From Streptomyces klenkii (lineage in GTDB: Bacteria; Actinomycetota; Actinomycetes; Streptomycetales; Streptomycetaceae), in assembly GCF_003626645.1 (NCBI RefSeq), contig NZ_RBAM01000018.1, forward strand, positions 34,472 through 98,471: 64,000 bases of DNA. The letters are read 5' to 3'. Made by a program: the position numbers and the translations under genes. Positions within the stretch are counted from its first letter, which is position 1; every line of letters begins with the position of its first letter. This document shows positions 6,926-14,561 of this stretch, one piece after another. Below the pieces are notes generated by a model. That model did no database searches, was not told the origin of the DNA, and worked only from the letters and a program-made list of their open reading frames with translations.

Positions 6926-9076
6926 ATGTTCGAGACTGTCCTTGTCGCCAACCGCGGCGAGATCGCCGTACGGGTCATCCGTACGCTGCGCGCGCTCGGC
7001 ATCCGCTCGGTCGCCGTGTTCAGCGACGCCGACGCGGAGGCCCGGCACGTCCGCGAGGCCGACACCGCCGTGCGGATCGGCCCGGCCGCCGCCGCGGAGA
7101 GCTATCTGTCGATACCGCGCCTCCTGGAGGCCGCCGCCCGCACCGGCGCCCAGGCCGTCCACCCCGGCTACGGCTTCCTCGCCGAGAACGCCGCCTTCGC
7201 CCGCGCCTGCGCCGATGCCGGCCTCGCCTTCATCGGGCCGCCCGCCGGCGCCGTCGAGCTGATGGGCGACAAGATCCGTGCCAAGGAGACCGTGCAGGCC
7301 GCGGGCGTGCCCGTGGTGCCCGGCTCCTCCGGCAGCGGCCTGACCGACGCGGAGCTCGCGGCCGCCGCCCTCGGCATCGGCATGCCCGTCCTGCTCAAGC
7401 CCTCCGCGGGCGGCGGCGGCAAGGGCATGCGCCTGGTGCGCGACGCTTCGCTGCTCGGCGAGGAGATCGCCGCCGCCCGGCGCGAGGCCCGCGGCTCCTT
7501 CGGCGACGACACCCTGCTCGTCGAGCGCTGGGTCGACCGGCCCCGCCACATCGAGATCCAGGTCCTGGCCGACGGCCACGGCCACGTCATCCACCTGGGC
7601 GAGCGCGAGTGCTCCCTGCAACGCCGCCACCAGAAGATCATCGAGGAGGCGCCCTCGCCGTTCCTCGACGAGGCCACGCGCGCCGCCATGGGCGAGGCGG
7701 CCGTCCAGGCCGCCCGCTCCTGCGGCTACGCGGGCGCGGGCACGGTCGAGTTCATCGTGCCGGGCGACGACCCCTCCTCGTACTACTTCATGGAGATGAA
7801 CACCCGCCTCCAGGTCGAGCACCCCGTCACCGAGCTGATCACCGGCCTGGACCTCGTCGAGTGGCAGGTCCGCGTCGCGGCCGGCGAGGAGCTGACCCTG
7901 CGCCAGGAGGACGTGACCCTCACCGGGCACGCGGTCGAGGCCCGCATCTGCGCCGAGACCGCGCGCGTGAGCGGTGACGGCGCCCGCGTCGACTTCCTGC
8001 CCTCCGCGGGCACCGTGCGGCTGCTGCGCGAGCCGGCGGGCGAGGGCGTCCGCGTCGACTCCGGCCTGTCGGAGGGCACGGACGTCGGCACGTCCTACGA
8101 CCCCATGCTCGCCAAGGTCATCGCCCACGGCCCGGACCGGGCCACGGCCCTGCGCCGCCTGCGCGCCGCCCTCGCCGGCACGGTCGTCCTCGGCGTCGAC
8201 ACCAATGCGGGCTTCCTGCGGCGGCTGCTGGCGCATCCGGACGTGGTGGCGGGCGCGCTCGACACGGGCCTCGTCGACCGCGACGCGGTCACGCTGGTGG
8301 AGCAGGAGGTGCCGGCCGAGGCGTACGCGGCAGCGGCACTGCTGCGGCAGCAGGGGCTGGAGCCCGTGCCCCACGGCTGGGTGGACCCGTTCTCGGCCCC
8401 GTCGGGCTGGCGCCTGGGCGGCGAGGCGGCATGGACGCCGCACCACCTGCGCGTGCCGGGCCACGAGCCGGTGACGGTGCGGGTGCGCGGCACCGCGCGC
8501 CATGCGCAGGTGGTCGTGGACGCCCCCGTGCCCGCCACGGGCAGCGGGCAGCTCCCGGCCCCGGGCGGCACCGCGGACACCGCGCAGCCCGCAGCGGTTC
8601 CGGTCTCCGCCGGGCTGGCGGCCGACGGGCGCGGCGCGGCCGGCGGCGCACAGCCGGCGCCGCACCCGGGGGCCGGCGCCGGAGGCGGCATCACCCTCCA
8701 CTACGACGGTGTCACCCGGCACTTCACCGCCGCCCCCGGCCCGGAGGGCACCTGGCTCGGCCGCGACGGCGACGCCTGGCACCTGCGCGACCACGACCCC
8801 GTCGGGGCCGCGGGCGGCGGCGCGGGAGCCGCCGGCGTGGACACCCTCACCGCCCCCATGCCCGGCACCGTCACCGTCGTCAAGGCGGCCGTGGGCGACT
8901 TCGTCAGCGCCGGGCAGAGCCTCCTCGTGGTGGAGGCCATGAAGATGGAGCACGTCATCTCCGCCCCGCACGACGGCACCGTCGCCGAGCTGGACGTGAC
9001 GCCCGGCGCCACCGTGGCCATGGACCAGGTCCTGGCCGTCGTCACCCCCGCCGCCGGCCCCGCGGAGGAATCATGA
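6926..9076 (+). CDS. liuD: Acyl-CoA carboxylase alpha subunit (biotin carboxylase + BCCP)
   Basis: A 716-residue fused biotin carboxylase and biotin carboxyl carrier protein. It carboxylates its own biotin using ATP and bicarbonate, feeding the beta subunit encoded just upstream. The N-terminal VLVANRGEIAVRVIR fold is followed by the ATP-grasp glycine loop near residue 158 (SAGGGGKGM) and the MEMNTRLQVEHPVTE block. The biotin-attachment motif EAMKMEH lies near residue 670. The region between about 470 and 600 is poorly conserved and Ala/Pro/Gly-rich. Its TGA overlaps the ATG of the HMG-CoA lyase (ATGA), indicating translational coupling. Confidence 0.93.
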   Translation: MFETVLVANRGEIAVRVIRTLRALGIRSVAVFSDADAEARHVREADTAVRIGPAAAAESYLSIPRLLEAAARTGAQAVHPGYGFLAENAAFARACADAGLAFIGPPAGAVELMGDKIRAKETVQAAGVPVVPGSSGSGLTDAELAAAALGIGMPVLLKPSAGGGGKGMRLVRDASLLGEEIAAARREARGSFGDDTLLVERWVDRPRHIEIQVLADGHGHVIHLGERECSLQRRHQKIIEEAPSPFLDEATRAAMGEAAVQAARSCGYAGAGTVEFIVPGDDPSSYYFMEMNTRLQVEHPVTELITGLDLVEWQVRVAAGEELTLRQEDVTLTGHAVEARICAETARVSGDGARVDFLPSAGTVRLLREPAGEGVRVDSGLSEGTDVGTSYDPMLAKVIAHGPDRATALRRLRAALAGTVVLGVDTNAGFLRRLLAHPDVVAGALDTGLVDRDAVTLVEQEVPAEAYAAAALLRQQGLEPVPHGWVDPFSAPSGWRLGGEAAWTPHHLRVPGHEPVTVRVRGTARHAQVVVDAPVPATGSGQLPAPGGTADTAQPAAVPVSAGLAADGRGAAGGAQPAPHPGAGAGGGITLHYDGVTRHFTAAPGPEGTWLGRDGDAWHLRDHDPVGAAGGGAGAAGVDTLTAPMPGTVTVVKAAVGDFVSAGQSLLVVEAMKMEHVISAPHDGTVAELDVTPGATVAMDQVLAVVTPAAGPAEES

Positions 9077-10011
9077 TCAGCGGACTGCCCATGGCCGTGC
9101 CCGAGCCCGGCCTCCCGCCCCGCGTCCGGATCCACGAAGTGGGCCCCCGCGACGGCTTGCAGAACGAGAAGGCGGTCGTCCCGGTCGAGGTGAAGGCGGA
9201 GTTCATCCGCCGCCTCGCCGCGGCCGGCCTCGGCACCGTCGAGGCCACGAGCTTCGTGCACCCCAAGTGGGTGCCGCAGCTCGCGGACGCCGAGCGGCTG
9301 CTGCCCCTGCTGGACGGCGTGGCCGCCCGGCTGCCCGTCCTCGTGCCCAACGCCCGCGGCCTGGAGCGCGCCCGCGCCCTCGGCGCCCGCGAGGTCGCCG
9401 TCTTCGGCAGCGCCACGGAGTCCTTCGCCAAGGCCAACCTCAACCGCACGGTCGACGAGTCGCTGGAGATGTTCGCCCCGGTCGTGGCCGAGGCGCGCGA
9501 GGCGGGCCTCGCGGTCCGCGGCTATCTGTCCATGTGCTTCGGCGACCCCTGGGAGGGCGCCGTCCCCCTGGAGCAGGTCGTCCGGGTGGCCCGCCGCCTG
9601 CTGGACCTCGGCTGCGGCGAGCTGAGCCTCGGCGACACGATCGGCGTGGCCACGCCCGGCCACGTCACCGCCCTGCTGACCGCCCTGAATGAGGCGGGCG
9701 TGGAGACCGGCCGGCTCGCCGTCCACTTCCACGACACCTACGGCCAGGCCCTGGCCAACACCCTGGCCGCCCTGCGGCACGGCGTCACCACGGTCGACGC
9801 CTCCGCCGGCGGCCTCGGCGGCTGCCCGTACGCGAAGAGCGCCACGGGCAATCTCGCCACCGAAGACCTCGTCTGGATGCTCGACGGCCTCGGTATCGAC
9901 ACCGGGGTCGACCTCGGCCTGCTCACCGCCACGAGCGTGTGGATGGCCGAGCACCTGGGGCGGCCCAGCCCCTCCCGTACCGTCCGTGCCCTCTCTCCAC
10001 AGGAGTCCTGA
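9073..10011 (+). CDS. mvaB: Hydroxymethylglutaryl-CoA lyase
   Basis: A 312-residue TIM-barrel lyase cleaving HMG-CoA into acetoacetate and acetyl-CoA, the last step of leucine breakdown. It shows EVGPRDGLQNEK near the N-terminus (metal and substrate binding), VHFHDTYGQALAN (metal-ligand histidines), and GGLGGCPYAKSATGN, whose cysteine is the family active-site cysteine. The start overlaps the alpha-subunit stop by four bases; a second in-frame ATG at 9091 is possible. The acyl-CoA dehydrogenase follows after only 3 bp. No methylglutaconyl-CoA hydratase gene is present in the operon, so that step must be encoded elsewhere. Confidence 0.93.
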   Translation: MISGLPMAVPEPGLPPRVRIHEVGPRDGLQNEKAVVPVEVKAEFIRRLAAAGLGTVEATSFVHPKWVPQLADAERLLPLLDGVAARLPVLVPNARGLERARALGAREVAVFGSATESFAKANLNRTVDESLEMFAPVVAEAREAGLAVRGYLSMCFGDPWEGAVPLEQVVRVARRLLDLGCGELSLGDTIGVATPGHVTALLTALNEAGVETGRLAVHFHDTYGQALANTLAALRHGVTTVDASAGGLGGCPYAKSATGNLATEDLVWMLDGLGIDTGVDLGLLTATSVWMAEHLGRPSPSRTVRALSPQES

Positions 10012-10014
10012 GCC

Positions 10015-11181
10015 ATGCCGCTGGACCACCGCCTCACCCCCGAGCACGAGGAACTCCGCCGCACCGTGGAGGAGTTCGCACACGACGTGGTCGCCCCCAA
10101 GATCGGCGACTTCTACGAGCGCCACGAGTTCCCGTACGAGATCGTGCGGGAGATGGGCCGCATGGGGCTGTTCGGGCTGCCGTTCCCCGAGGAGTACGGC
10201 GGCATGGGCGGCGACTACCTGGCCCTCGGCCTGGCCCTGGAGGAGCTGGCCCGGGTCGACTCGTCGGTCGCCATCACCCTGGAGGCCGGCGTCTCGCTCG
10301 GCGCCATGCCGGTCTTCCGCTTCGGCACTGAGGAGCAGAAGCGCGCCTGGCTGCCGAAGATGTGCTCCGGCGAGGTCCTGGGCGCCTTCGGCCTGACCGA
10401 GCCCGAGTGCGGCTCGGACGCGGGCGGCACGCGCACCACCGCCCGGCTGGACGAGGCCACCGGCGAATGGGTGATCAACGGCACCAAGTGCTTCATCACC
10501 AACTCCGGCACGGACATCACCGGCCTGGTCACCGTCACCGCGGTCACCGGCCGCACGCCCGAGGGCAAGCCGCTGATCTCCTCGATCATCGTCCCCTCGG
10601 GCACGCCCGGCTTCACCGTCGCCGCCCCCTACTCCAAGGTCGGCTGGAACGCCTCCGACACCCGCGAGCTGTCCTTCTCCGACGTCCGCGTCCCGAAGGC
10701 CAACCTGCTGGGCGAGGAGGGGCGCGGCTACGCCCAGTTCCTGCGGATACTGGACGAGGGCCGGATCGCGATCTCGGCGCTGGCCACGGGCCTGGCGCAG
10801 GGCTGCCTGGACGAGTCGGTGAAGTACGCCAAGGAGCGGCAGGCGTTCGGCCGGCCGATCGGCGCCAACCAGGCCATCCAGTTCAAGCTGGCCGACATGG
10901 AGATGCGGGCGCACACGGCGCGGCTCGCCTGGCGCGATGCCGCGTCCCGGCTGGTGCACGGCGAGCCGTTCAAGAAGGAGGCCGCCCTGGCCAAGCTGTA
11001 CTCGTCGGAGATCGCGGTGACCAACGCCCGCGAGGCCACGCAGATCCACGGCGGCTACGGCTTCATGAACGAGTACCCGGTGGCCCGGATGTGGCGCGAC
11101 TCCAAGATCCTGGAGATCGGCGAGGGCACGAGCGAGGTCCAGCGGATGCTGATCGCCCGCGAACTGGGGTTCGCGGGCTAA
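10015..11181 (+). CDS. acdH: Acyl-CoA dehydrogenase (isovaleryl/short-branched type)
   Basis: A 388-residue FAD-dependent dehydrogenase closing the leucine operon. It carries FGLTEPECGSDAGG in the substrate/flavin region and GGYGFMNEYPVARMWRDSK near the C-terminus. Glu353 of NEYPV matches the MCAD-type catalytic base, not the position used in human isovaleryl-CoA dehydrogenase, so substrate range may be broad. By position it corresponds to S. coelicolor acdH (from memory). It begins 3 bp after the HMG-CoA lyase stop, so it depends on the same promoter. A 114-bp inverted repeat follows and probably ends transcription. Confidence 0.9.
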   Translation: MPLDHRLTPEHEELRRTVEEFAHDVVAPKIGDFYERHEFPYEIVREMGRMGLFGLPFPEEYGGMGGDYLALGLALEELARVDSSVAITLEAGVSLGAMPVFRFGTEEQKRAWLPKMCSGEVLGAFGLTEPECGSDAGGTRTTARLDEATGEWVINGTKCFITNSGTDITGLVTVTAVTGRTPEGKPLISSIIVPSGTPGFTVAAPYSKVGWNASDTRELSFSDVRVPKANLLGEEGRGYAQFLRILDEGRIAISALATGLAQGCLDESVKYAKERQAFGRPIGANQAIQFKLADMEMRAHTARLAWRDAASRLVHGEPFKKEAALAKLYSSEIAVTNAREATQIHGGYGFMNEYPVARMWRDSKILEIGEGTSEVQRMLIARELGFAG

Positions 11182-11217
11182 CGGGGCCGGGCGGCCTCGC
11201 CGGCCGACACCCTTCAA

Positions 11218-11331
11218 TCCGCCGCGGCGGCGCTCAGCCCCCGCGGCGGATTCCGGCGGTGCCGGACCACCGGCCAGGCAGGCTCGGCACCGCCGAGATC
11301 CGCCGTAGTGGCTGAGCGCCGCTGCGGCGGA
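11218..11331. repeat. 114-bp imperfect inverted repeat between convergent genes
   Basis: The outer arms (11218-11239 and 11310-11331) pair at 21 of 22 bases. After 4 unpaired bases, the inner arms (11244-11264 and 11285-11305) pair at 19 of 21. The central loop is 20 nt. It lies between acdH and the convergent hexosaminidase. It could be a bidirectional terminator, but 47-bp arms are unusually long, and a palindromic repeat or MITE-like element is also possible. Confidence 0.85.
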
Positions 11332-11412
11332 AAGAAGAGTGCGGCCCCGTGCTCTTCACACCGGGGCTTGCACTCTTGATCTGCCGGGCCGGAGCCCGGC
11401 CCCGTGACCCGG

Positions 11413-13026
11413 TCACGTCACAAGCCACGGCACCTGGGGTGAGCGGTAGTACGTGATGCCGAGCTCGTCCCAGCGCGGGCCCTGCGCGGCCAGCCGCACC
11501 CGGTAGGCCGCCCAGTCGTGCGTGGCCGGCGGGGACCAGCCGAGTTCGGCGATGCCCGCCAGCCGCGGGAACGCCATGTACTCCAGCTGCGCGCTCGTGC
11601 TGATCGTCTCCGTCCACAGCGGCGCCTCGACGCCCGCCACGGCCGCGGCGGGCACGCCCGCCAGGTAGCCGCCGGGGTCCCAGTCGTAGGACTGCCGCAC
11701 CTCGACCAGGCCCGCCCAGCTCAGGCCCAGTGGCGTGTCCTTGGTGTACTTCATGTCGAGGTACGCCCGGTCCGCGGGCGAGAGGATCAGCCCCGCGCCC
11801 GCCCGCGCCGCGGCGGCGACCCGGTCGCGCTCGGCAGCGCCCGTACCGCCGTAGCCCCAGTACTGCAAGAGCGCGCCGGGCGCCGGGCGGGCCCCCGCCA
11901 GCTGGTGCCAGCCGATGACGGTCTTGCCGTGCCGGGCGACGACGGGCTGCACCCGGTCCATGAAGGCCGCGTAGTCCGCCGGGCCGGTCGAGTGCGCCTC
12001 GTCGCCGCCGATGTGCAGGTACGGCCCCGGAGTGAGCGCCGCGAGCTCGCCGACGACGTCCTCGACGAAGTCGTACGTGTCCGGCTTCGCCACGCACAGC
12101 GAGCTGAAGCCGACCTCCGTGCCCGTGTAGAGGGGACGCGCGACGCCGTCGCAGTTCAGCCGGGCGTACGAGGCGAGGGCCGCGTTGGTGTGCCCGGGCA
12201 TGTCGATCTCCGGCACCACGGTGACGTAGCGGCTCGCGGCGTGCCGGACGATCTCGCGGTAGTCGTCCTTGCTGTAGAAGCCGCCCGGGCCGCCGCCCAC
12301 CTGCGTGCTGCCGCCGTGCGCGGCCAGCCGGGGCCACGCGTCGACGGCGATGCGCCACCCCTGGTCGTCGGAGAGGTGCAGGTGGAGGGCGTTGTACTTG
12401 TAGAGGGCGAGCTGGTCGACGTACCGCTTCACCTGGTCGACGGTGAAGAAGTGCCGCGCGACGTCGAGCATCGCGCCGCGGTAGCCGTAGCGCGGCGCGT
12501 CGGTGACGACGCCGCCCGCCACGGTCCAGGGCCCGGGCTGCCGGGCGGTGCTCCCGGCGCGGGCGGGCAGCAGCTGCCGGAGGGTCTGGACGCCGTGGAA
12601 GAGCCCGGCGCCCTCCCGTGCGGAGATCGTCACGGAGCGGGAGGTGACGGACAGCCGGTAGCCCTCGCCGCCGCTCCCGCCCTCCCCCTCGTCGAGCACC
12701 AGGCGGATGCCGGGCCCGTCCGTCCCGCCGGGCAGGACCGGCAGCCGGTAGCCGGTCGAGGGGCGCAGCAGCCCCGCCAGGTAGCCGCCGATCCGCGCGG
12801 CCTCCGGGTTGCCGGGCGGCACCCGTACGGCGGTGCGGGCCGTGATCTCGTACGGGTCCCCGCCGGGCCGCACGGACGCGGGGGCGGGCACGACCTGGCC
12901 GAGCGGGGCGGGGCCGCCGGGCTCCGCGGCCCGGGCCGGGGCGGCCGTCCCGGCGGCCGCGAGGAGCAGCAGGGCGATGCCGGTGGCGGCCAGGCGTCTC
13001 GTGGTTGCGAAGCTCGTGCGTCTCAA
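11413..13026 (-). CDS. Secreted beta-N-acetylhexosaminidase, GH20
   Basis: A 537-residue family 20 hexosaminidase releasing terminal GlcNAc from chitin fragments and other beta-GlcNAc glycans outside the cell. The signal peptide spans about residues 1-33 (RLAATGIALLLLAAAGTAAPARA). The catalytic Asp-Glu pair is in HIGGDEAHSTG near residue 341. RHFFTVDQVKRYVDQLALYK and HLHLSDDQGWRI are family blocks before it. Translation begins at TTG 13026, with AAGGGA upstream, because no ATG or GTG gives an intact signal peptide. Convergent with acdH, it sits where S. coelicolor has hexosaminidase just after desABCD (memory). Released GlcNAc would feed glmS and DasR signalling. Confidence 0.92.
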   Translation of the reverse strand: MRRTSFATTRRLAATGIALLLLAAAGTAAPARAAEPGGPAPLGQVVPAPASVRPGGDPYEITARTAVRVPPGNPEAARIGGYLAGLLRPSTGYRLPVLPGGTDGPGIRLVLDEGEGGSGGEGYRLSVTSRSVTISAREGAGLFHGVQTLRQLLPARAGSTARQPGPWTVAGGVVTDAPRYGYRGAMLDVARHFFTVDQVKRYVDQLALYKYNALHLHLSDDQGWRIAVDAWPRLAAHGGSTQVGGGPGGFYSKDDYREIVRHAASRYVTVVPEIDMPGHTNAALASYARLNCDGVARPLYTGTEVGFSSLCVAKPDTYDFVEDVVGELAALTPGPYLHIGGDEAHSTGPADYAAFMDRVQPVVARHGKTVIGWHQLAGARPAPGALLQYWGYGGTGAAERDRVAAAARAGAGLILSPADRAYLDMKYTKDTPLGLSWAGLVEVRQSYDWDPGGYLAGVPAAAVAGVEAPLWTETISTSAQLEYMAFPRLAGIAELGWSPPATHDWAAYRVRLAAQGPRWDELGITYYRSPQVPWLVT

Positions 13027-13212
13027 GAGGAAATCCCTTCGGCGTACCGCTCACGGGAATTCACGCGTACGAACGACCACTTGGGTATCGCCGGCCCCGG
13101 CCCGCGTCAAGGTCCGCGGTACGGGCCGAGGTCCGTGGCGGGATCCGTGCCGGGGTCCGCGCACGTCCTGGTCCGCACCTTCCCGAGCGTACGTGCCTGA
13201 GAGAATCCCCCC

Positions 13213-14124
13213 ATGGCTGAGATCCTCCAGAAGGACGGCACGTGGACCTTCGACGGCGAAACGATACGGATCGTCCCCGGCCGCGAGCGCGGCGTGCACC
13301 TGATGCGCCAGACCCTCGGTGAACTGACCGTTCCGCTGTCCGCCGTGGCGGGGATCGCCCACGAGCCGGGCCGCAAGAGCGGGCGCCTGCGGCTGCGGCT
13401 GCGCGACGGGGCGGACCCCCTGCTCCAGGTCGCGCGGGGCCGGCTGCCGGACGCCGCCGATCCGTATCAGCTGGCGGTGGAGGCCGACCGCGCGGGCGTC
13501 GCCGAGTACTTCGTGGACGAGGTGCGCAACGCCCTCCTCCTGGACCAGGTGCCGGACGGCCCCTCGGACCGCTACCTCCTGCCCGGCCCGACGCTGCCGC
13601 TGTCGGTCGGCGCGGGCGACGGCACGGTCACCTTCGACGGCGAGCGGATCCGCCTGGAGTGGAACTGGAAGACCGAGGAGGGCAAGAAGTCCGCCGGTAC
13701 GCAGTCCCTCGCCCTGGCGGACGTCCGCTCGGTGGAGTGGATGCCCTCCATGGGCCTGGAGAACGGCTACCTCCGCTTCGTGGTCCTGCGGGAGCCGACC
13801 AAGGCCCCGCCCAAGCACGATCCCCATGCGATCGAGCTCTTCGGCTTCAAGAAGGACCCGCTGATGGCGATGGTGGGCGCCGCCGTCGTGGCCCGGCTGC
13901 CGCACCCGTCCGGCGCCGGGGCGCGCGGCGCGGCCCCCTCGCTCGCCAAGGCCCCGGACGCCCCCGCGGCCCTCGCCGGGCCCGCTCCCGGCGCCCCTTC
14001 CGGCGATTCCGATCACGACGCCCTGCTGCGGCGGCTGCGGGAGCTCGGTGAGCTGCACCGCGCCGGGATCCTGACCGAGGAGGAGTTCACCGCGGCGAAA
14101 CAGGCCGTATTGAAGCGTTTCTAG
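13213..14124 (+). CDS. DUF4429 protein with C-terminal SHOCT domain
   Basis: A 303-residue cytosolic protein with two related beta-rich modules, about residues 1-115 and 130-225. Each begins with a similar phrase (DGTWTFDGETIRI and DGTVTFDGERIRL), as in DUF4429 proteins. An Ala/Pro-rich linker follows. The C-terminal 35 residues (LLRRLRELGELHRAGILTEE, then EFTAAKQAVL) form a SHOCT helical motif, thought to mediate oligomerisation. No catalytic residues are evident. It is divergent from the hexosaminidase gene and has a terminator hairpin 28 bp after its stop. Confidence 0.85.
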   Translation: MAEILQKDGTWTFDGETIRIVPGRERGVHLMRQTLGELTVPLSAVAGIAHEPGRKSGRLRLRLRDGADPLLQVARGRLPDAADPYQLAVEADRAGVAEYFVDEVRNALLLDQVPDGPSDRYLLPGPTLPLSVGAGDGTVTFDGERIRLEWNWKTEEGKKSAGTQSLALADVRSVEWMPSMGLENGYLRFVVLREPTKAPPKHDPHAIELFGFKKDPLMAMVGAAVVARLPHPSGAGARGAAPSLAKAPDAPAALAGPAPGAPSGDSDHDALLRRLRELGELHRAGILTEEEFTAAKQAVLKRF

Positions 14125-14151
14125 GCGATTCGCGCCCCCATTCCACCCACC

Positions 14152-14171
14152 CCTGCCCGATTTCGGGCAGG
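14152..14171 (+). terminator. Terminator hairpin after the DUF4429 gene
   Basis: An 8-bp perfect stem, CCTGCCCG with CGGGCAGG, and an ATTT loop, followed by ATTCTT. Confidence 0.75.
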
Positions 14172-14225
14172 ATTCTTGCGAATGTTGTCGATAGCCCTCA
14201 GTATCGACGGGTGCTCGAACGCCGT

Positions 14226-14486
14226 ATGAATCATGACGACCTGGTGGATCACCTGGTGCGCAGCACGCCGCTTCAGCGCGGCGAGGCCGCCCGGGTGGTC
14301 CTGGACGTCCTGGCGTACTTCGACGAGACGACCGAGAGCTTCGTCCGCCGCCGCCACCGCGAGCTGCAGTCCGGCGGGCTGCGCAACGCGGAGATCTTCG
14401 AGCGGATCTCGGCGGAGCTGCCGCACCGTGCGGTGGCGCCGCCGGAGCTCTCGCTGCGGCAGCTGCGCCGCATCGTCTACGGCTGA
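14226..14486 (+). CDS. Small conserved actinobacterial protein upstream of glmS
   Basis: An 86-residue, predominantly helical, soluble protein rich in Arg and Glu (RGEAARVVLDVLAYFDETTE, then SFVRRRHRELQSGGL). No domain is recognised. The ATG at 14226 gives the compact form; an in-frame GTG at 14211 would add five residues. The gene lies 75 bp upstream of glmS on the same strand and could be its leader cistron. The helical, charged composition suggests a protein- or nucleic-acid-binding role, but nothing in the sequence fixes that. Confidence 0.7.
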   Translation: MNHDDLVDHLVRSTPLQRGEAARVVLDVLAYFDETTESFVRRRHRELQSGGLRNAEIFERISAELPHRAVAPPELSLRQLRRIVYG

Positions 14487-14561
14487 GCCGGCAGGAGCGG
14501 CGCCGCCACCGCCGCCCGGGCCGCCGGGCACCACTGATCATTTCTCTGGGAGGGTCACCAC

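Noticed and set aside
8701..11217. Very long open frame antisense to the HMG-CoA lyase and dehydrogenase genes
   Set aside because: Typical high-GC antisense frame; composition is low-complexity and the plus-strand genes have clear families.
14487..14561. glmS ribozyme
   Set aside because: The 75-bp leader is too short and has no ribozyme-like pairing.
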